From the NCBI GenBank assembly GCA_035945995.1, contig DASYZR010000110.1:1-59466 (forward strand): 59,466 bases of DNA. The letters run 5' to 3'. Source of the stretch: a bacterium (GTDB lineage Bacteria > Sysuimicrobiota > Sysuimicrobiia > Sysuimicrobiales > Segetimicrobiaceae). The notes below the pieces were generated by a model. It did no database searches. It was not told where the DNA came from and worked only from the letters and a program-made list of their open reading frames with translations. Positions 44,448-52,926 of the stretch are shown one piece after another. The stretch's first letter is position 1. Every line of letters begins with the position of its first letter. A program made the position numbers and the translations under genes.

Positions 44448-45329
44448 ATGTTCCGACGGGTGGCGATAGTGTGCACAGTCGTGATCATCGGGGCCGTCGC
44501 CGCGGTGGTGGCCGGCTCCGAGCGGGCAGGCGCCGACACCGGTCAGGTGCAGGTGGTCGTGGCGCGGGATATCCTCAACGGCGATCCCGTCGGGGTGGAG
44601 AGCGCGTTTACGGGGACCGACCCGCAGGCCTGTATTCACGTCACGCTGCACGATGTCGACGAGTCCCACCTCGTGCGGGTCGTCGCCTACCGGCCGGACG
44701 GCTCTTTGTACGAGTCCTCCCAAACGAAAACGCCGACCCCTCCGTGGCACAAGTACTATCCGAAGTACCGGATCTGGTGGTGTGTGTCGATCGCGGAGCA
44801 TGAACCGGCGTTTCGGGTTGGGGAATGGCGCGTCGACGTGTTCCTCGACGGGCGCTTGGCGCGCACCGTGGGATTCGACATCGTCGGTATGGGGCTCGAT
44901 GAGGAGGAGAAGGCGGCCGCCCGGCTGCAGACGCTCCAATCACGGGTGGATGCCAATCCGTCTGATGCGAGAGCTCACGTGGATCTTGCGGAAGCCTATA
45001 TCGACCTCCACAAGCTTGACGAGGCGGCGACGCAGCTCCAGCGCGCCATCGCGCTCGACCCCGGAATGGCCTCAGCGCATGCCGTGCTCGGCTACGTGAA
45101 CCTACGCCAGGGGCGCCTGGATGAGGCGGAGCGGAGTCTGCTCCAGGCGGTCAAACTCAGGGACGACTATACGTGGGCCCGCTATCAACTCGCGTTTGTC
45201 TACAAGGCGAAGGGAGATACGGCCCGCGCGACCGAGCAATTTCAGCGGGTCGTTCGGCTCGCAGGCGACACCTCGATCGGAAAGAGCGCACAGGAGGAAC
45301 TGGCCAAGCTGGGCGCCGCGCCTCAATAG
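44448..45329 (+). CDS. secreted or membrane-anchored TPR protein
   Basis: The 293-aa protein has an N-terminal hydrophobic segment (MFRRVAIVCTVVIIGAVAAV, residues 1-22, signal or anchor), a beta-rich domain of about 130 residues (VGEWRVDVFLDGRLARTVGF), then tetratricopeptide repeats (about residues 165-275) with ARAHVDLAEAYIDLHKLDEA, AHAVLGYVNLRQGRLDEAER and ARYQLAFVYKAKGDTARATE. TPRs bind partner proteins; the neighbouring peptidase is a candidate. GGGGGAG precedes the ATG. It follows the peptidase by 13 bp. Confidence 0.85.
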   Translation: MFRRVAIVCTVVIIGAVAAVVAGSERAGADTGQVQVVVARDILNGDPVGVESAFTGTDPQACIHVTLHDVDESHLVRVVAYRPDGSLYESSQTKTPTPPWHKYYPKYRIWWCVSIAEHEPAFRVGEWRVDVFLDGRLARTVGFDIVGMGLDEEEKAAARLQTLQSRVDANPSDARAHVDLAEAYIDLHKLDEAATQLQRAIALDPGMASAHAVLGYVNLRQGRLDEAERSLLQAVKLRDDYTWARYQLAFVYKAKGDTARATEQFQRVVRLAGDTSIGKSAQEELAKLGAAPQ

Positions 45330-45403
45330 AGGCCGCGGCCGGCGAGGGCAAAAATGCGCGCCGTGGGACTGGCCAACGTGTGGCGTAGAAGGGGGGAGGC
45401 GAC

Positions 45404-46435
45404 GTGAACATCGCCAAGCGCGATCTCATTCGCGCCGCCACGGAATGCGGGGTATCCGACCAACAGGCGGAGCTCTTGTGGAACACGCTCGACGGACGCC
45501 AAGCGGGATTCAGGCGTTTCGACGTACCCACCGTCGCGTACTACCTGGGCGCCCTGGTCGTGATGGCCGCGATGGGGTGGTTCATGACCACGGCTTGGGA
45601 GCGGTTCGGCGGCCGCGGCATCCTGCTCATCGCGACGGTGTACGCCGCCTGCTTTGCGCTGGTTGGATACCGGCTCTGGCAGAGCAAAAACTACCGGGTT
45701 CCCGGGGGGCTGCTCGTGACGTTCGCGGTCTGGATGGTGCCGCTCGCGATCTACGGGCTCGAACGGACGACAGGTCTTTGGCCCCAGGGCGATCCCGGCG
45801 CGTACGCCGGCTACTACATGTGGATCAAGGGAAGTTGGTTCCTCATGGAGCTCGGGACTATTACGGCCGGCCTCGTCGCGCTGCGGTTCGTTCGATTCCC
45901 CTTCCTCACGTTTCCGATCGCGTTCGCCTTCTGGTACATGTCGATGGATCTGGCCCCTTTGCTGCTCGGACGGCCGCACGATGTGCTGTGGTACGGCGAT
46001 GACGCTCTGTGGGTATCGCTCGGCGTGGGGCTGATCATGCTGGTCCTGTCGGCCCTGGTCGACCGGCGAACAGTGGAGGACTACGCCCGTTGGGGCTACC
46101 TGTTTGGCCTGCTCTCATTTGCCGGCGGTCTTACGGTGCTGATGCGCACGGAGTCGTCGTGGGCGGCCTACGTCGCCGTCAACCTGGCCTTGATGTTCAC
46201 GGCAGTCGTCCTGCAGCGCCGCGTGTTTCTCGTCTTCGGCGCGATCGGAGTCTACGTCTACCTCGGGCGCCTCGCCTACGTCGTGTTCAAGGACTCCGTC
46301 ATGTTCCCGTTCGCGTTGACCGTGCTCGGGCTCGCCATCATCTACGGGGGCGTGCTCTACCAGCGCCATCACGAGCGGATCGAGTCGGGCATCCGCGCGA
46401 TATGGTCGGGGCGGCCGTCCGCGGCGGCCGACTGA
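45404..46435 (+). CDS. DUF2157-like polytopic membrane protein
   Basis: The 343-aa protein has a soluble N-terminal segment (residues 1-40) and eight to ten membrane helices, including VAYYLGALVVMAAMGWFMTT, FALVGYRLWQ and LTVLGLAIIYGGVLYQRHHE. The N-terminal soluble segment followed by a multi-helix bundle is typical of the DUF2157 group. Function unknown. It starts with GTG after GGGGGGAGGCGAC and is the third gene of the operon. Confidence 0.8.
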   Translation: MNIAKRDLIRAATECGVSDQQAELLWNTLDGRQAGFRRFDVPTVAYYLGALVVMAAMGWFMTTAWERFGGRGILLIATVYAACFALVGYRLWQSKNYRVPGGLLVTFAVWMVPLAIYGLERTTGLWPQGDPGAYAGYYMWIKGSWFLMELGTITAGLVALRFVRFPFLTFPIAFAFWYMSMDLAPLLLGRPHDVLWYGDDALWVSLGVGLIMLVLSALVDRRTVEDYARWGYLFGLLSFAGGLTVLMRTESSWAAYVAVNLALMFTAVVLQRRVFLVFGAIGVYVYLGRLAYVVFKDSVMFPFALTVLGLAIIYGGVLYQRHHERIESGIRAIWSGRPSAAAD

Positions 46436-46458
46436 GGCTGCTCGTGCGAGACACGAGG

Positions 46459-47109
46459 GTGCGGAAGGGCGCGCGCGTCACCTCCGCGGCAACGGCCCGC
46501 GCGCTGATGCTGACCGGCGGTTTGATCGTGTGTCTCGCTCTGCCGGGGCGGGCACTCTCCGCGCCGGCGCTCGGGCCCTGCGGCGGTCACGCCCGGGTCG
46601 ATCCCGGTGCGGGCGTCGGGCCGCTGCGGCTTGGGATGCCGGTGGCCGATGTCGAACGGCTCCTCGGAACTCCGCCGATGCCGGTGAGGCAGGGGACCGT
46701 CGCGGGGGTGCCCTGGGAAGACTGGTATTTCTTCCCACGCACCGACGTCGAGGTGTTCGCCAAGGATTCGGCCGTGGTTCAGATCGTGCTGGGAGCCGGC
46801 ACGCCAGACACCCGAGGGTGCGCGACGGCAGAAGGCATTCAGTTGGGAAGTCCGGCCGCGGCGCTCAGAGCCGCGTACGGCGCACCGGACGGCGTCTCGA
46901 TTGTCCGGAACCAAGGCGGCGGTCAGGTCATCGCGTTCTGGGTCTACGACAAACGGGGATTGCAGGTGATACTGGACACCGGCAACGACGTCCTGGGGCT
47001 GGAAATCTTCACTTCTGGAACGTTTTGCAGCGTGCAGGACAGCCTGCGGGCGCTCGGGTGGCCCCGGCTGGATTGCGCGGCGTTCACGCCGCCCTTGTCC
47101 GGCCGGTGA
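46459..47109 (+). CDS. secreted protein with BamE/SmpA-like fold segments
   Basis: The 216-aa product has an N-terminal signal peptide (ALMLTGGLIVCLALPGRALS, about residues 14-40). The mature part repeats a pattern seen in SmpA/BamE-like proteins: GVGPLRLGMPVADVERLLGT, then a second AEGIQLGSPAAALRAAYGAP. Cysteines at GPCGG, RGCATA, TFCSV and LDCAA could form disulphides. Function unknown. GTG starts at 46444 or 46459 and an ATG at 46507 are possible; none has a clear ribosome site. Confidence 0.7.
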   Translation: MRKGARVTSAATARALMLTGGLIVCLALPGRALSAPALGPCGGHARVDPGAGVGPLRLGMPVADVERLLGTPPMPVRQGTVAGVPWEDWYFFPRTDVEVFAKDSAVVQIVLGAGTPDTRGCATAEGIQLGSPAAALRAAYGAPDGVSIVRNQGGGQVIAFWVYDKRGLQVILDTGNDVLGLEIFTSGTFCSVQDSLRALGWPRLDCAAFTPPLSGR

Positions 47110-47133
47110 TGGCTGCGAGGCCAGGCGCGTGCG

Positions 47134-47355
47134 TTAGGCGGACTCGCGGGGGCGCGGGGCGAAGAACAGCAAGTACGCGATTTCCAGCAGCCCGGCTGTG
47201 TTCACGACGAGGAGCACGACAAACCACGCTGGTTGCTCCGCCCGGGCGGCCCTCCACAACGCGAGCCCCTTCCAAATCAGCGACCACACGATCAGCCCCG
47301 CCAGCAGGGCCGGGTGGAGGTGCGGTATTCGTGGCCAGAATCCGAGTGGCCCCAT
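47134..47355 (-). CDS. DUF5652-like small membrane protein
   Basis: The 73-aa protein has two membrane spans, with IVWSLIWKGLALWRAARAEQ and PAWFVVLLVVNTAGLLEIAY, a hallmark WKG-x-ALW and NT-x-GLLEI pattern of DUF5652 proteins. Function unknown. It lies 10 bp downstream of the cupin gene in the same direction and may be cotranscribed with it. Confidence 0.8.
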   Translation of the reverse strand: MGPLGFWPRIPHLHPALLAGLIVWSLIWKGLALWRAARAEQPAWFVVLLVVNTAGLLEIAYLLFFAPRPRESA

Positions 47356-47365
47356 CGGCCGGATA

Positions 47366-47794
47366 CTACCGCCGCCGCTCGTATGGGACGATGTTTTCCC
47401 ATTCCGACGCGTCGGACCGCGCCACCACGGCGACCACAGGCTCCGTATCGCTCAGGTTAAACACCTCGTGGGGGATCCCCGGCTCGATGAAGATGAAGTC
47501 GCCCGCTTCGTTGTCGATCCGGCGCGAACAGTCCGGACCGTATTCGTGGCGGACCCGGCCCTGCAGAATATAGAGCATGACCTCGAACCCGACGTGAATA
47601 TGAGCGTACGCGACGCCGCCGGGCGGAATCACCGCCACGTTCATGGACAGCTTCTTCGCGCCGACGTTGTTCGCGGACAGTCCCGTCTTGTACCGAATGT
47701 TATTCCAGGTCCTGTGCACCGGGCTCCCGCGGACGGTGAGGACGCCGTCGCCGCCGTCCACGCCCTGCCTAACGTCGCCGGTCGAAGATCCCAC
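47366..47794 (-). CDS. cupin-domain protein
   Basis: The 142-aa single-domain cupin has motif 1 GGVAYAHIHVGFEVMLYILQG, with histidines and a Glu as likely metal ligands, and motif 2 IEPGIPHEVFNLSDTEPVVA. Small cupins of this type are dioxygenases, isomerases or sensors; no substrate is implied. The start is the ATG at 47794. Confidence 0.88.
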   Translation of the reverse strand: MGSSTGDVRQGVDGGDGVLTVRGSPVHRTWNNIRYKTGLSANNVGAKKLSMNVAVIPPGGVAYAHIHVGFEVMLYILQGRVRHEYGPDCSRRIDNEAGDFIFIEPGIPHEVFNLSDTEPVVAVVARSDASEWENIVPYERRR

Positions 47795-47874
47795 GGCGCT
47801 TCCTCCTCTCGACGTGCCGGATGAGAAGCGGATGCCGGTTCACGCGCTGGGGGAGCGGGGAGTGAGGCCGAACC

Positions 47875-48543
47875 TTACGGATGAACGAGAATGGCCTCAA
47901 ACCCGTCGCTTCGTAGACGGCCGGCGAGGCGCTCCGCGCCGGGCCGATCGAGCGTACCTGTGATCCAGACCCGGTGGGGTGGTCCCGTCGGGACATCGAC
48001 CAGCGTGGCGGCGTACCCATGTGCGCGCAATTGACCGAGAAGTTCTTGAGCGTATTCCGGAACGTTGAACGCTCCGGCCTGAACGTGATAGCCGGCGGGC
48101 CGGCCGCCGTTCTCTGGCGCCGGCCCCGCGACCCGAGGCGTGGATCCCGTGGGCGCGGTGGCGGGTGGCGCAGCAATGCGCGCAATGGGTGGCGCCGCGG
48201 TGGGCACGGTGGACGCCGGCGGCGACTGGGCGACGTCGGCCGGGGCGGCAGCCGGTGGGGTGCTCGGCGGCGCGGGAGGGAGCGTGACGGCCGGTGGGGC
48301 CGACGGTGCCGCGGCGAGCGACGAGTGGGTCGTTCGCGTCAAGAAGTGTGCCAGGGGATACCCCATGGTGGTGGCTATAAATAGGAAAGTAACGACGACC
48401 GGCCACCTGTCGCGTTTGGCCGGCGCCGGCCGGGCCGGAGGGGTTGGCTTCAGCGCTGCATCCGCCATTGATTGTTTGCGAAGCTCAGCTATGCGGCGAA
48501 ATCTCGCGTCCGCTTCGTCTCCGTCGTCGGGTTGTCCAGCCAT
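47875..48543 (-). CDS. membrane protein with C-terminal SPOR domain
   Basis: The 222-aa protein starts MAGQPDDGDEADARFRRIAE. It has a cytoplasmic N-terminus, one membrane span (VVVTFLFIATTMGYPLAHFL, about residues 48-67), a Pro/Ala-rich linker of about 75 residues and a C-terminal SPOR domain (about residues 145-222, with YHVQAGAFNVPEYAQELLGQ and SDGFEAILVHP). SPOR domains bind glycan strands stripped of stem peptides at division sites, so the protein is probably septal. The region 48544-48778 beyond its start holds no gene. Confidence 0.85.
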   Translation of the reverse strand: MAGQPDDGDEADARFRRIAELRKQSMADAALKPTPPARPAPAKRDRWPVVVTFLFIATTMGYPLAHFLTRTTHSSLAAAPSAPPAVTLPPAPPSTPPAAAPADVAQSPPASTVPTAAPPIARIAAPPATAPTGSTPRVAGPAPENGGRPAGYHVQAGAFNVPEYAQELLGQLRAHGYAATLVDVPTGPPHRVWITGTLDRPGAERLAGRLRSDGFEAILVHP

Positions 48544-48778
48544 ATCGCGCAACCTGGAAACATTGGCGTTCCGGAACGCGCAACGCGCCCGGATCCCCGC
48601 GTGGTGAGTCCAGCGGCGATGTGGCTGCGATGTGAGGTGCGATCGACCCGCTGCCGTTTTTCTAATAAAGCGCATGATATCCTTCCAGGCAGGCGTTTGT
48701 TGTCCGTGGCGCGGCAGGAAAACCGCCAAAAGTTGCGCAGATCGGCATGCGAACCGACGGATCGTGCGGAGGAGACGA

Positions 48779-48967
48779 ATGCGGGCGGCAAAGGCAGTGC
48801 TCGGGATCATCATGCTCGGAATCGGCGGGGTGTGGTTTCTTCAGGGAGTCCGCGTGCTGCCGGGCAGCTTTATGACCGGCTCACGATTCTGGATGGTGAC
48901 CGGGGCGTTGGTGGGCGTCGCGGGCATCGCGGTGTTCCTCGACGGCACCCGGCGTCCGGCGCGCTAG
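48779..48967 (+). CDS. 62-aa two-span membrane protein
   Basis: GGAGGAG and 5 nt precede the ATG at 48779. The product (MRAAKAVLGIIMLGIGGVWF first span; FWMVTGALVGVAGIAVFLDG second span) has two hydrophobic helices joined by a short polar loop with VRVLPGSFMTGS. This is a common pattern for uncharacterised small membrane proteins. It is followed after 4 bp by the secreted protease and is probably in the same transcript. Confidence 0.72.
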   Translation: MRAAKAVLGIIMLGIGGVWFLQGVRVLPGSFMTGSRFWMVTGALVGVAGIAVFLDGTRRPAR

Positions 48968-48971
48968 GGCG

Positions 48972-49808
48972 ATGCAGGCCGACGCGTGTCGTCCGGCGGC
49001 GGCGCGGGTGCCGACGGTGCTGCTCGTGCTGTGCGCCCTTGTGGCGGCCGGCCCCATGCCCGGCCCGCCCGCGGCGCGCGCCGGTGCGCCCGCATTTGGG
49101 CCCGGCGTGTTCATCGTCGTGACGGTGGACGCGGGTACCTGGGCACCCTATGAGTACGGGTCGGCATTCTTCTTCAATGCCGAAGGCGACGCCTACACGG
49201 CATCGCACGTCGTCTCGCAGGCGGTGACCCATGCGGACCTGAGACTCGTCGCCATCGTGGACGGGGTCGAGTACATCGCCCGCGCCGTGTGCTGGAATCC
49301 GGCCTCGCCCGACGGGACGAATACGTACAACCGGGACGTCGCGGTCATTCACGTCGGGCCCGAGGTCCCGTTGTTCCCGATCGGATCCTATCCCCCCGCG
49401 GACCGGCGGTTGGCCGCCCTTCCGCTCGCGGTGCGGCGGGGCAGCGCGCCCGTGGCGGGACGCGCCGTGTGGATCGCGGGGTTCGGCGGGCGCCGCGCGG
49501 GGCCTGTTTTTGTGCCGCGCACCCAACGGGGACGCGTCATGCGCGTCGAGCCGCTCCCCGACGGCACGGTGGTCGCCAGAATCCAATTCCCGCTTGACGC
49601 CGCGCCGGCGGACGGGGATTCCGGCGGTCCCATCCTGGACGCGCAGCGGGCCGTCGTCGGCATGGCCGACTGGAGGCGGACACACCCGCTCACCCCGGGG
49701 ACCGCGGAGTTGGACGGCGTCGCCGCGGCGTCGCTCGGATGCGTGGCGCGGGTTCCCCCGGAACGCAACCGGCTGGATCCCTCGAATACACCACTCCGGA
49801 TGCCGTAG
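48972..49808 (+). CDS. secreted trypsin-like serine protease
   Basis: The 278-aa protein has a signal peptide (residues about 12-38, VPTVLLVLCALVAAG). The catalytic triad is visible: His in DAYTASHVVSQA, Asp in YNRDVAVIHVG, Ser in ADGDSGGPILDAQRAVVGMA. It is a chymotrypsin-fold protease of the S1/DegP-like group without a PDZ domain. It is probably exported to the envelope or medium; the target is unknown. Confidence 0.9.
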   Translation: MQADACRPAAARVPTVLLVLCALVAAGPMPGPPAARAGAPAFGPGVFIVVTVDAGTWAPYEYGSAFFFNAEGDAYTASHVVSQAVTHADLRLVAIVDGVEYIARAVCWNPASPDGTNTYNRDVAVIHVGPEVPLFPIGSYPPADRRLAALPLAVRRGSAPVAGRAVWIAGFGGRRAGPVFVPRTQRGRVMRVEPLPDGTVVARIQFPLDAAPADGDSGGPILDAQRAVVGMADWRRTHPLTPGTAELDGVAAASLGCVARVPPERNRLDPSNTPLRMP

Positions 49809-49899
49809 GATTTCGCGTCTACGCCCCCAACCCGACCGTCCGGCGCGCCCGGAATACGCCGGCCGACGAGGACGTAGTCAGGGGCAAGGCGGTGCGCGC

Positions 49900-50193
49900 A
49901 TGCGTCTCGAGGGCATTCACCACATTACCGCGATCACGGCCGATGCGCGGCGGAACCTGGACTTCTACACCGGCGTGCTGGGCCTTCGGCTCGTCCGGTC
50001 GATTTACTTCCGCGAGCCGAGCGGCGTGCTCTTCGAGATCGCGACGATCGGCCCCGGCTTCACGGTCGACGAACCGCTCGAGCACCTCGGCGAATCGCTG
50101 TCGCTTCCGCCGGCGCTCGCACACCTGCGCGTCCAACTGGAGCGCGTTCTGACCCCGCTCCCGAATGTGCGTCTGGCCCGGCGTGTTTCCTGA
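49900..50193 (+). pseudogene. internally deleted VOC/glyoxalase-family ring-cleaving dioxygenase
   Basis: The 97-codon frame starts MRLEGIHHITAITADARRNL (the first beta-alpha unit of a roughly 310-aa two-module VOC protein) but jumps at about residue 34 to SIYFREPSGVLFEIATIGPG and FTVDEPLEHLGESL, which belong to the last third of the family. About 200 residues are missing in frame, including part of the metal-binding set. The reading frame stays open, so a short product may be made, but it would not have the normal fold. Confidence 0.7.
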
Positions 50194-50234
50194 GCTCGCG
50201 CACTGTGCAAGAATCATCCGTGGAGGTGTGTGTC

Positions 50235-50477
50235 ATGCAGGATCCGGACGTCGTCGGTCACATCAATCAGCTGGCGGGCGAGGAACACGCGCTGTGGGAG
50301 AAAGAGACGCGCGGCGAGGCGACGGAGGAAGACCGGTTGCGCCTCAAGCGGATCCAGGTCGCCCTGGACCAGTGCTGGGACTATCTGAATCAGCGACGCG
50401 CCCTCCGGGACGCCCGCCACAACCCTGACGACGCCAAGGTGCGCGACGCGACGACGGTCGAGCGCTATCAGCAATAG
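50235..50477 (+). CDS. DUF2630 protein
   Basis: The 80-aa protein matches DUF2630 in length and pattern: VVGHINQLAGEEHALWEKET, then RLKRIQVALDQCWDYLNQRR and ALRDARHNPDDAKVRDATTV. It is a short, charged, helical hairpin-like protein of unknown function. TGGAGG followed by 8 nt sets the ATG at 50235. A stem-loop lies 38 bp after its stop. Confidence 0.9.
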   Translation: MQDPDVVGHINQLAGEEHALWEKETRGEATEEDRLRLKRIQVALDQCWDYLNQRRALRDARHNPDDAKVRDATTVERYQQ

Positions 50478-50514
50478 CGGACGCCCGCGGTAAGTTCGGC
50501 GGCACTTAACCGAC

Positions 50515-50544
50515 GCCCCCGGGGAGGAGTACGTCCCCGGGGGC
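50515..50544. terminator. strong GC stem-loop after the DUF2630 gene
   Basis: GCCCCCGGGG (50515-50524) pairs perfectly with CCCCGGGGGC (50535-50544) across a 10-nt loop containing AGGAG. It has no T-run after it, so it is not a classical intrinsic terminator, but it would stall transcription or protect the 3' end of the upstream mRNA. The remaining bases to 50692 hold no gene. Confidence 0.5.
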
Positions 50545-50692
50545 TCACCCCATCGGCGGCGGGTGGTGTCCCCCGGCTTTCTGCTTCGACCGCCGTCCCC
50601 GCTGAATTTCTTTTGAAAAATCCGGCGGCGGCGGCAGGAGCCCACCGCAGCGCGACGAACCGGCGGGGCATTGCCTCGGGGGGAGGTATCTT

Positions 50693-51700
50693 ATGGGTCG
50701 CTTTGTTGTCATTGTATTGCTCGCGGGTCTCGTCTCGCTGGTCGCGGGTCCGGTCCGGACGAACGCCGCGACGACCTGGACCGTGCGCGTCGGCGCGTCC
50801 GCCACCAATCAGGCCGATCAGGCGCTTGCGTTCCTGCCGCGGATGATCACGATTAATGCCGGTGATTCCGTCCAGTGGAAGCTCGCGGCCGCGGAACACA
50901 CCATCTATTTTCCGGCGGGGCAGAAGCCGCCGGATCTGATGATCCCGGGAACGACGAAGGGCGAGCTGGTCTGGAATCCCGCCGTCTTTTTCGCGATCCG
51001 GCAGCCGGCATACGGCGGCGGCAGCCCCTTTACCGGCGGGGCGCTGCTGAGGGATCCCCAGGCGCCGAAGTCCTTTATGGTCATGTTCACCAAGCCGGGG
51101 ACCTACGATTATCTCTGCATGTTCCATCCCGGCATGGAGGGTCAGGTCGTGGTCCAGCCGGCCGGAAGCCCGTATCCAATGACGCAGGCGCAGTATGATG
51201 CGATGGCGGCCACGCAGGCGCAGGCGGCGTTGAAGGCGGCGAAGGCACTACGGACGGCGGCGGGCCCGATCGTGTCCATGGCCGGCGGCCATCGCAGCTA
51301 CACCCTCAACCTGGTGGGGTCGGCGAAGGACAACGCCACCTATTACCGCTTCCCCGTGCAGACGCTAATGATCAACCGCGGGGACACGGTGACCTGGGTC
51401 ATGCGGGACCCGACCGAGCTGCACACGGTGTCGTTCGGCGTGGGGAAGCGCTATTTCGACATCGCGACGATGCGGCCCCAGAAACAGGGCCCGCCCACGC
51501 TGCTCGTCACGCCGGACGTCATGGCGCCGGCGGGCGGCAGCGTGCACCGCGGAGCGGGGTTCTACAACTCCGGGTTCCTGGCGACGGAGGGTCCTGCCGC
51601 CCGAAGCTACTCGCTCACGTTCACGAAGGCCGGTACGTTCGACTATCTGTGCGCCGTCCACGACGATTTTGGCATGAAGGCGACGATCGTCGTGCGGTAG
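50693..51700 (+). CDS. secreted protein with two cupredoxin (plastocyanin-like) domains
   Basis: The 335-aa protein has a signal peptide (VIVLLAGLVSLVAGPVRTNA). Two blue-copper-like domains follow. Domain 1 (about residues 30-160) offers His in AEHTIYFPAG and the cluster YDYLCMFHPGMEGQVVV (Cys, His, Met). Domain 2 (about 200-335) offers His in ELHTVSFGVGKRYF and FDYLCAVHDDFGMKATIVVR. Each thus shows a His-Cys-His-Met copper set. It probably acts as an extracytoplasmic electron carrier or copper sink. GGGGGGAGG precedes the ATG. Confidence 0.9.
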   Translation: MGRFVVIVLLAGLVSLVAGPVRTNAATTWTVRVGASATNQADQALAFLPRMITINAGDSVQWKLAAAEHTIYFPAGQKPPDLMIPGTTKGELVWNPAVFFAIRQPAYGGGSPFTGGALLRDPQAPKSFMVMFTKPGTYDYLCMFHPGMEGQVVVQPAGSPYPMTQAQYDAMAATQAQAALKAAKALRTAAGPIVSMAGGHRSYTLNLVGSAKDNATYYRFPVQTLMINRGDTVTWVMRDPTELHTVSFGVGKRYFDIATMRPQKQGPPTLLVTPDVMAPAGGSVHRGAGFYNSGFLATEGPAARSYSLTFTKAGTFDYLCAVHDDFGMKATIVVR

Positions 51701-51723
51701 GCCGGCGGGGGAGGGAAGCGCGA

Positions 51724-52002
51724 ATGATTGTTCAGGCGGTGTTCCACATCCATCCGGACAACAAAGAAAAGGCGAAGGCGGAGATCCGCAAGATCAAGGC
51801 GATTATCGCCAAGCACGGCGGGCGGAACCTCAAGTACTATGCGTCGGTAACGTCCGAGACTCCCAATCGGATGTTCGTCTACGAGGTCGACAAGTTGGCG
51901 CATTTCGACACGCTCGGCGCCGATCCGGACTTTCGCGACGTGAAACTGGACTCGCTGTATGCCGATGCGGCCATGACATTCTGGGCCGAAGTGGAGGTGT
52001 AG
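51724..52002 (+). CDS. ABM/NIPSNAP-like small protein
   Basis: The 92-aa protein starts at the ATG at 51724 with GGGGGAGGG upstream. The pattern MIVQAVFHIHPDNKEKAKAE, KHGGRNLKYYASVTSETPNR and FVYEVDKLAHFDTL is that of dimeric alpha/beta-barrel proteins (antibiotic-biosynthesis-monooxygenase/NIPSNAP superfamily). Function unknown. It follows the cupredoxin gene by 23 bp and is probably cotranscribed. Confidence 0.75.
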   Translation: MIVQAVFHIHPDNKEKAKAEIRKIKAIIAKHGGRNLKYYASVTSETPNRMFVYEVDKLAHFDTLGADPDFRDVKLDSLYADAAMTFWAEVEV

Positions 52003-52062
52003 CGGCGATGAGCCTCCGGTACCGCGTCCCCGCGCCGCGGTCCGGCGGCTCCTAGCGCGGGC

Positions 52063-52926
52063 ATGCCGTTCGGGATTCGGTCGATCCGGCCGGATGATGC
52101 GGAAGAGTGTGGCGCGGTCGCCTTCGAAGCCCATCGCGCCGTTGCGGCCGCGCACAACTTCCCTCCGGAGCACCCATCCGCGGAGTTCTCGACCGGCCTC
52201 ATCAAGACGAAGGTGGCCGACCCCAACGCGGTGGGGATGGTCGCCGAAGACAGCGGCCGGATCATTGGGAGCGGCTTTCTCAATACGTTTCCCGGCACGC
52301 CCGTCGCGGCGGTCGGGCCGCTCACGGTGCATCCGTCCGCCGAAGGCGGGGCAGGCCGGCGCCTGCTTGAGGCCCTCCTGGACGAAGCCCGCAGCCGGCG
52401 ATTCGATCGGGTGCGCCTCGTGCAGTCTCCGAGTCACCTGCGTTCGCTCGCATTGTACGCAAAGGCCGGTTTCACGGTGCGGGAACCGCTGGTCCTCGTC
52501 CAGGCCCCCTCGTCGCCGGGGCGCGGCTCCCAGGGGACGCGCGTGCGTCCGGCCGTCCGAGGCGATCTCGCCGCCTGCCACGAGCTGTGTACGCACGTCC
52601 ACGGGTTTGCCCGTGATTTTGAGCTATCGCTCGCCTTCGGTCAGGAGACCGCGCTCGCATGCGAAGACGCCGGCCGGATTACCGGCTACGCCACGGGGCT
52701 CGGCCTCCGCGGACACGCCGTGGCCCGCACGACGCGCGACCTCTGCGACCTGATCGCCGCGGCTCCACGACTGCCGGCGCCCGGCTTCTTCGTGCCGGCC
52801 CGGAACGGGGAGCTCCTCCGATGGCTGCTCGACGCCGGCTTCCGGTTGGTGTGGCCGGCCCATCTCATGACGGTCGGAGACTATGCGGAGCCGCGCGGCG
52901 CGTTCTTGCCCTCAATCGCCTTCTAA
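52063..52926 (+). CDS. tandem GNAT-family N-acetyltransferase
   Basis: The 287-aa protein has a complete N-terminal GNAT domain (residues 5-150) with the acetyl-CoA loop VGPLTVHPSAEGGAGRRLLE and a RSLALYAKAGFTVREPLVLV end, then a second, more divergent GNAT-like half (about 160-287) beginning TRVRPAVRGDLAACHELCTH. The double arrangement recalls acetyltransferases acting on amines or peptides. Substrate unknown. Its end overlaps the antisense aldo/keto reductase end by 4 bp. Confidence 0.88.
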   Translation: MPFGIRSIRPDDAEECGAVAFEAHRAVAAAHNFPPEHPSAEFSTGLIKTKVADPNAVGMVAEDSGRIIGSGFLNTFPGTPVAAVGPLTVHPSAEGGAGRRLLEALLDEARSRRFDRVRLVQSPSHLRSLALYAKAGFTVREPLVLVQAPSSPGRGSQGTRVRPAVRGDLAACHELCTHVHGFARDFELSLAFGQETALACEDAGRITGYATGLGLRGHAVARTTRDLCDLIAAAPRLPAPGFFVPARNGELLRWLLDAGFRLVWPAHLMTVGDYAEPRGAFLPSIAF

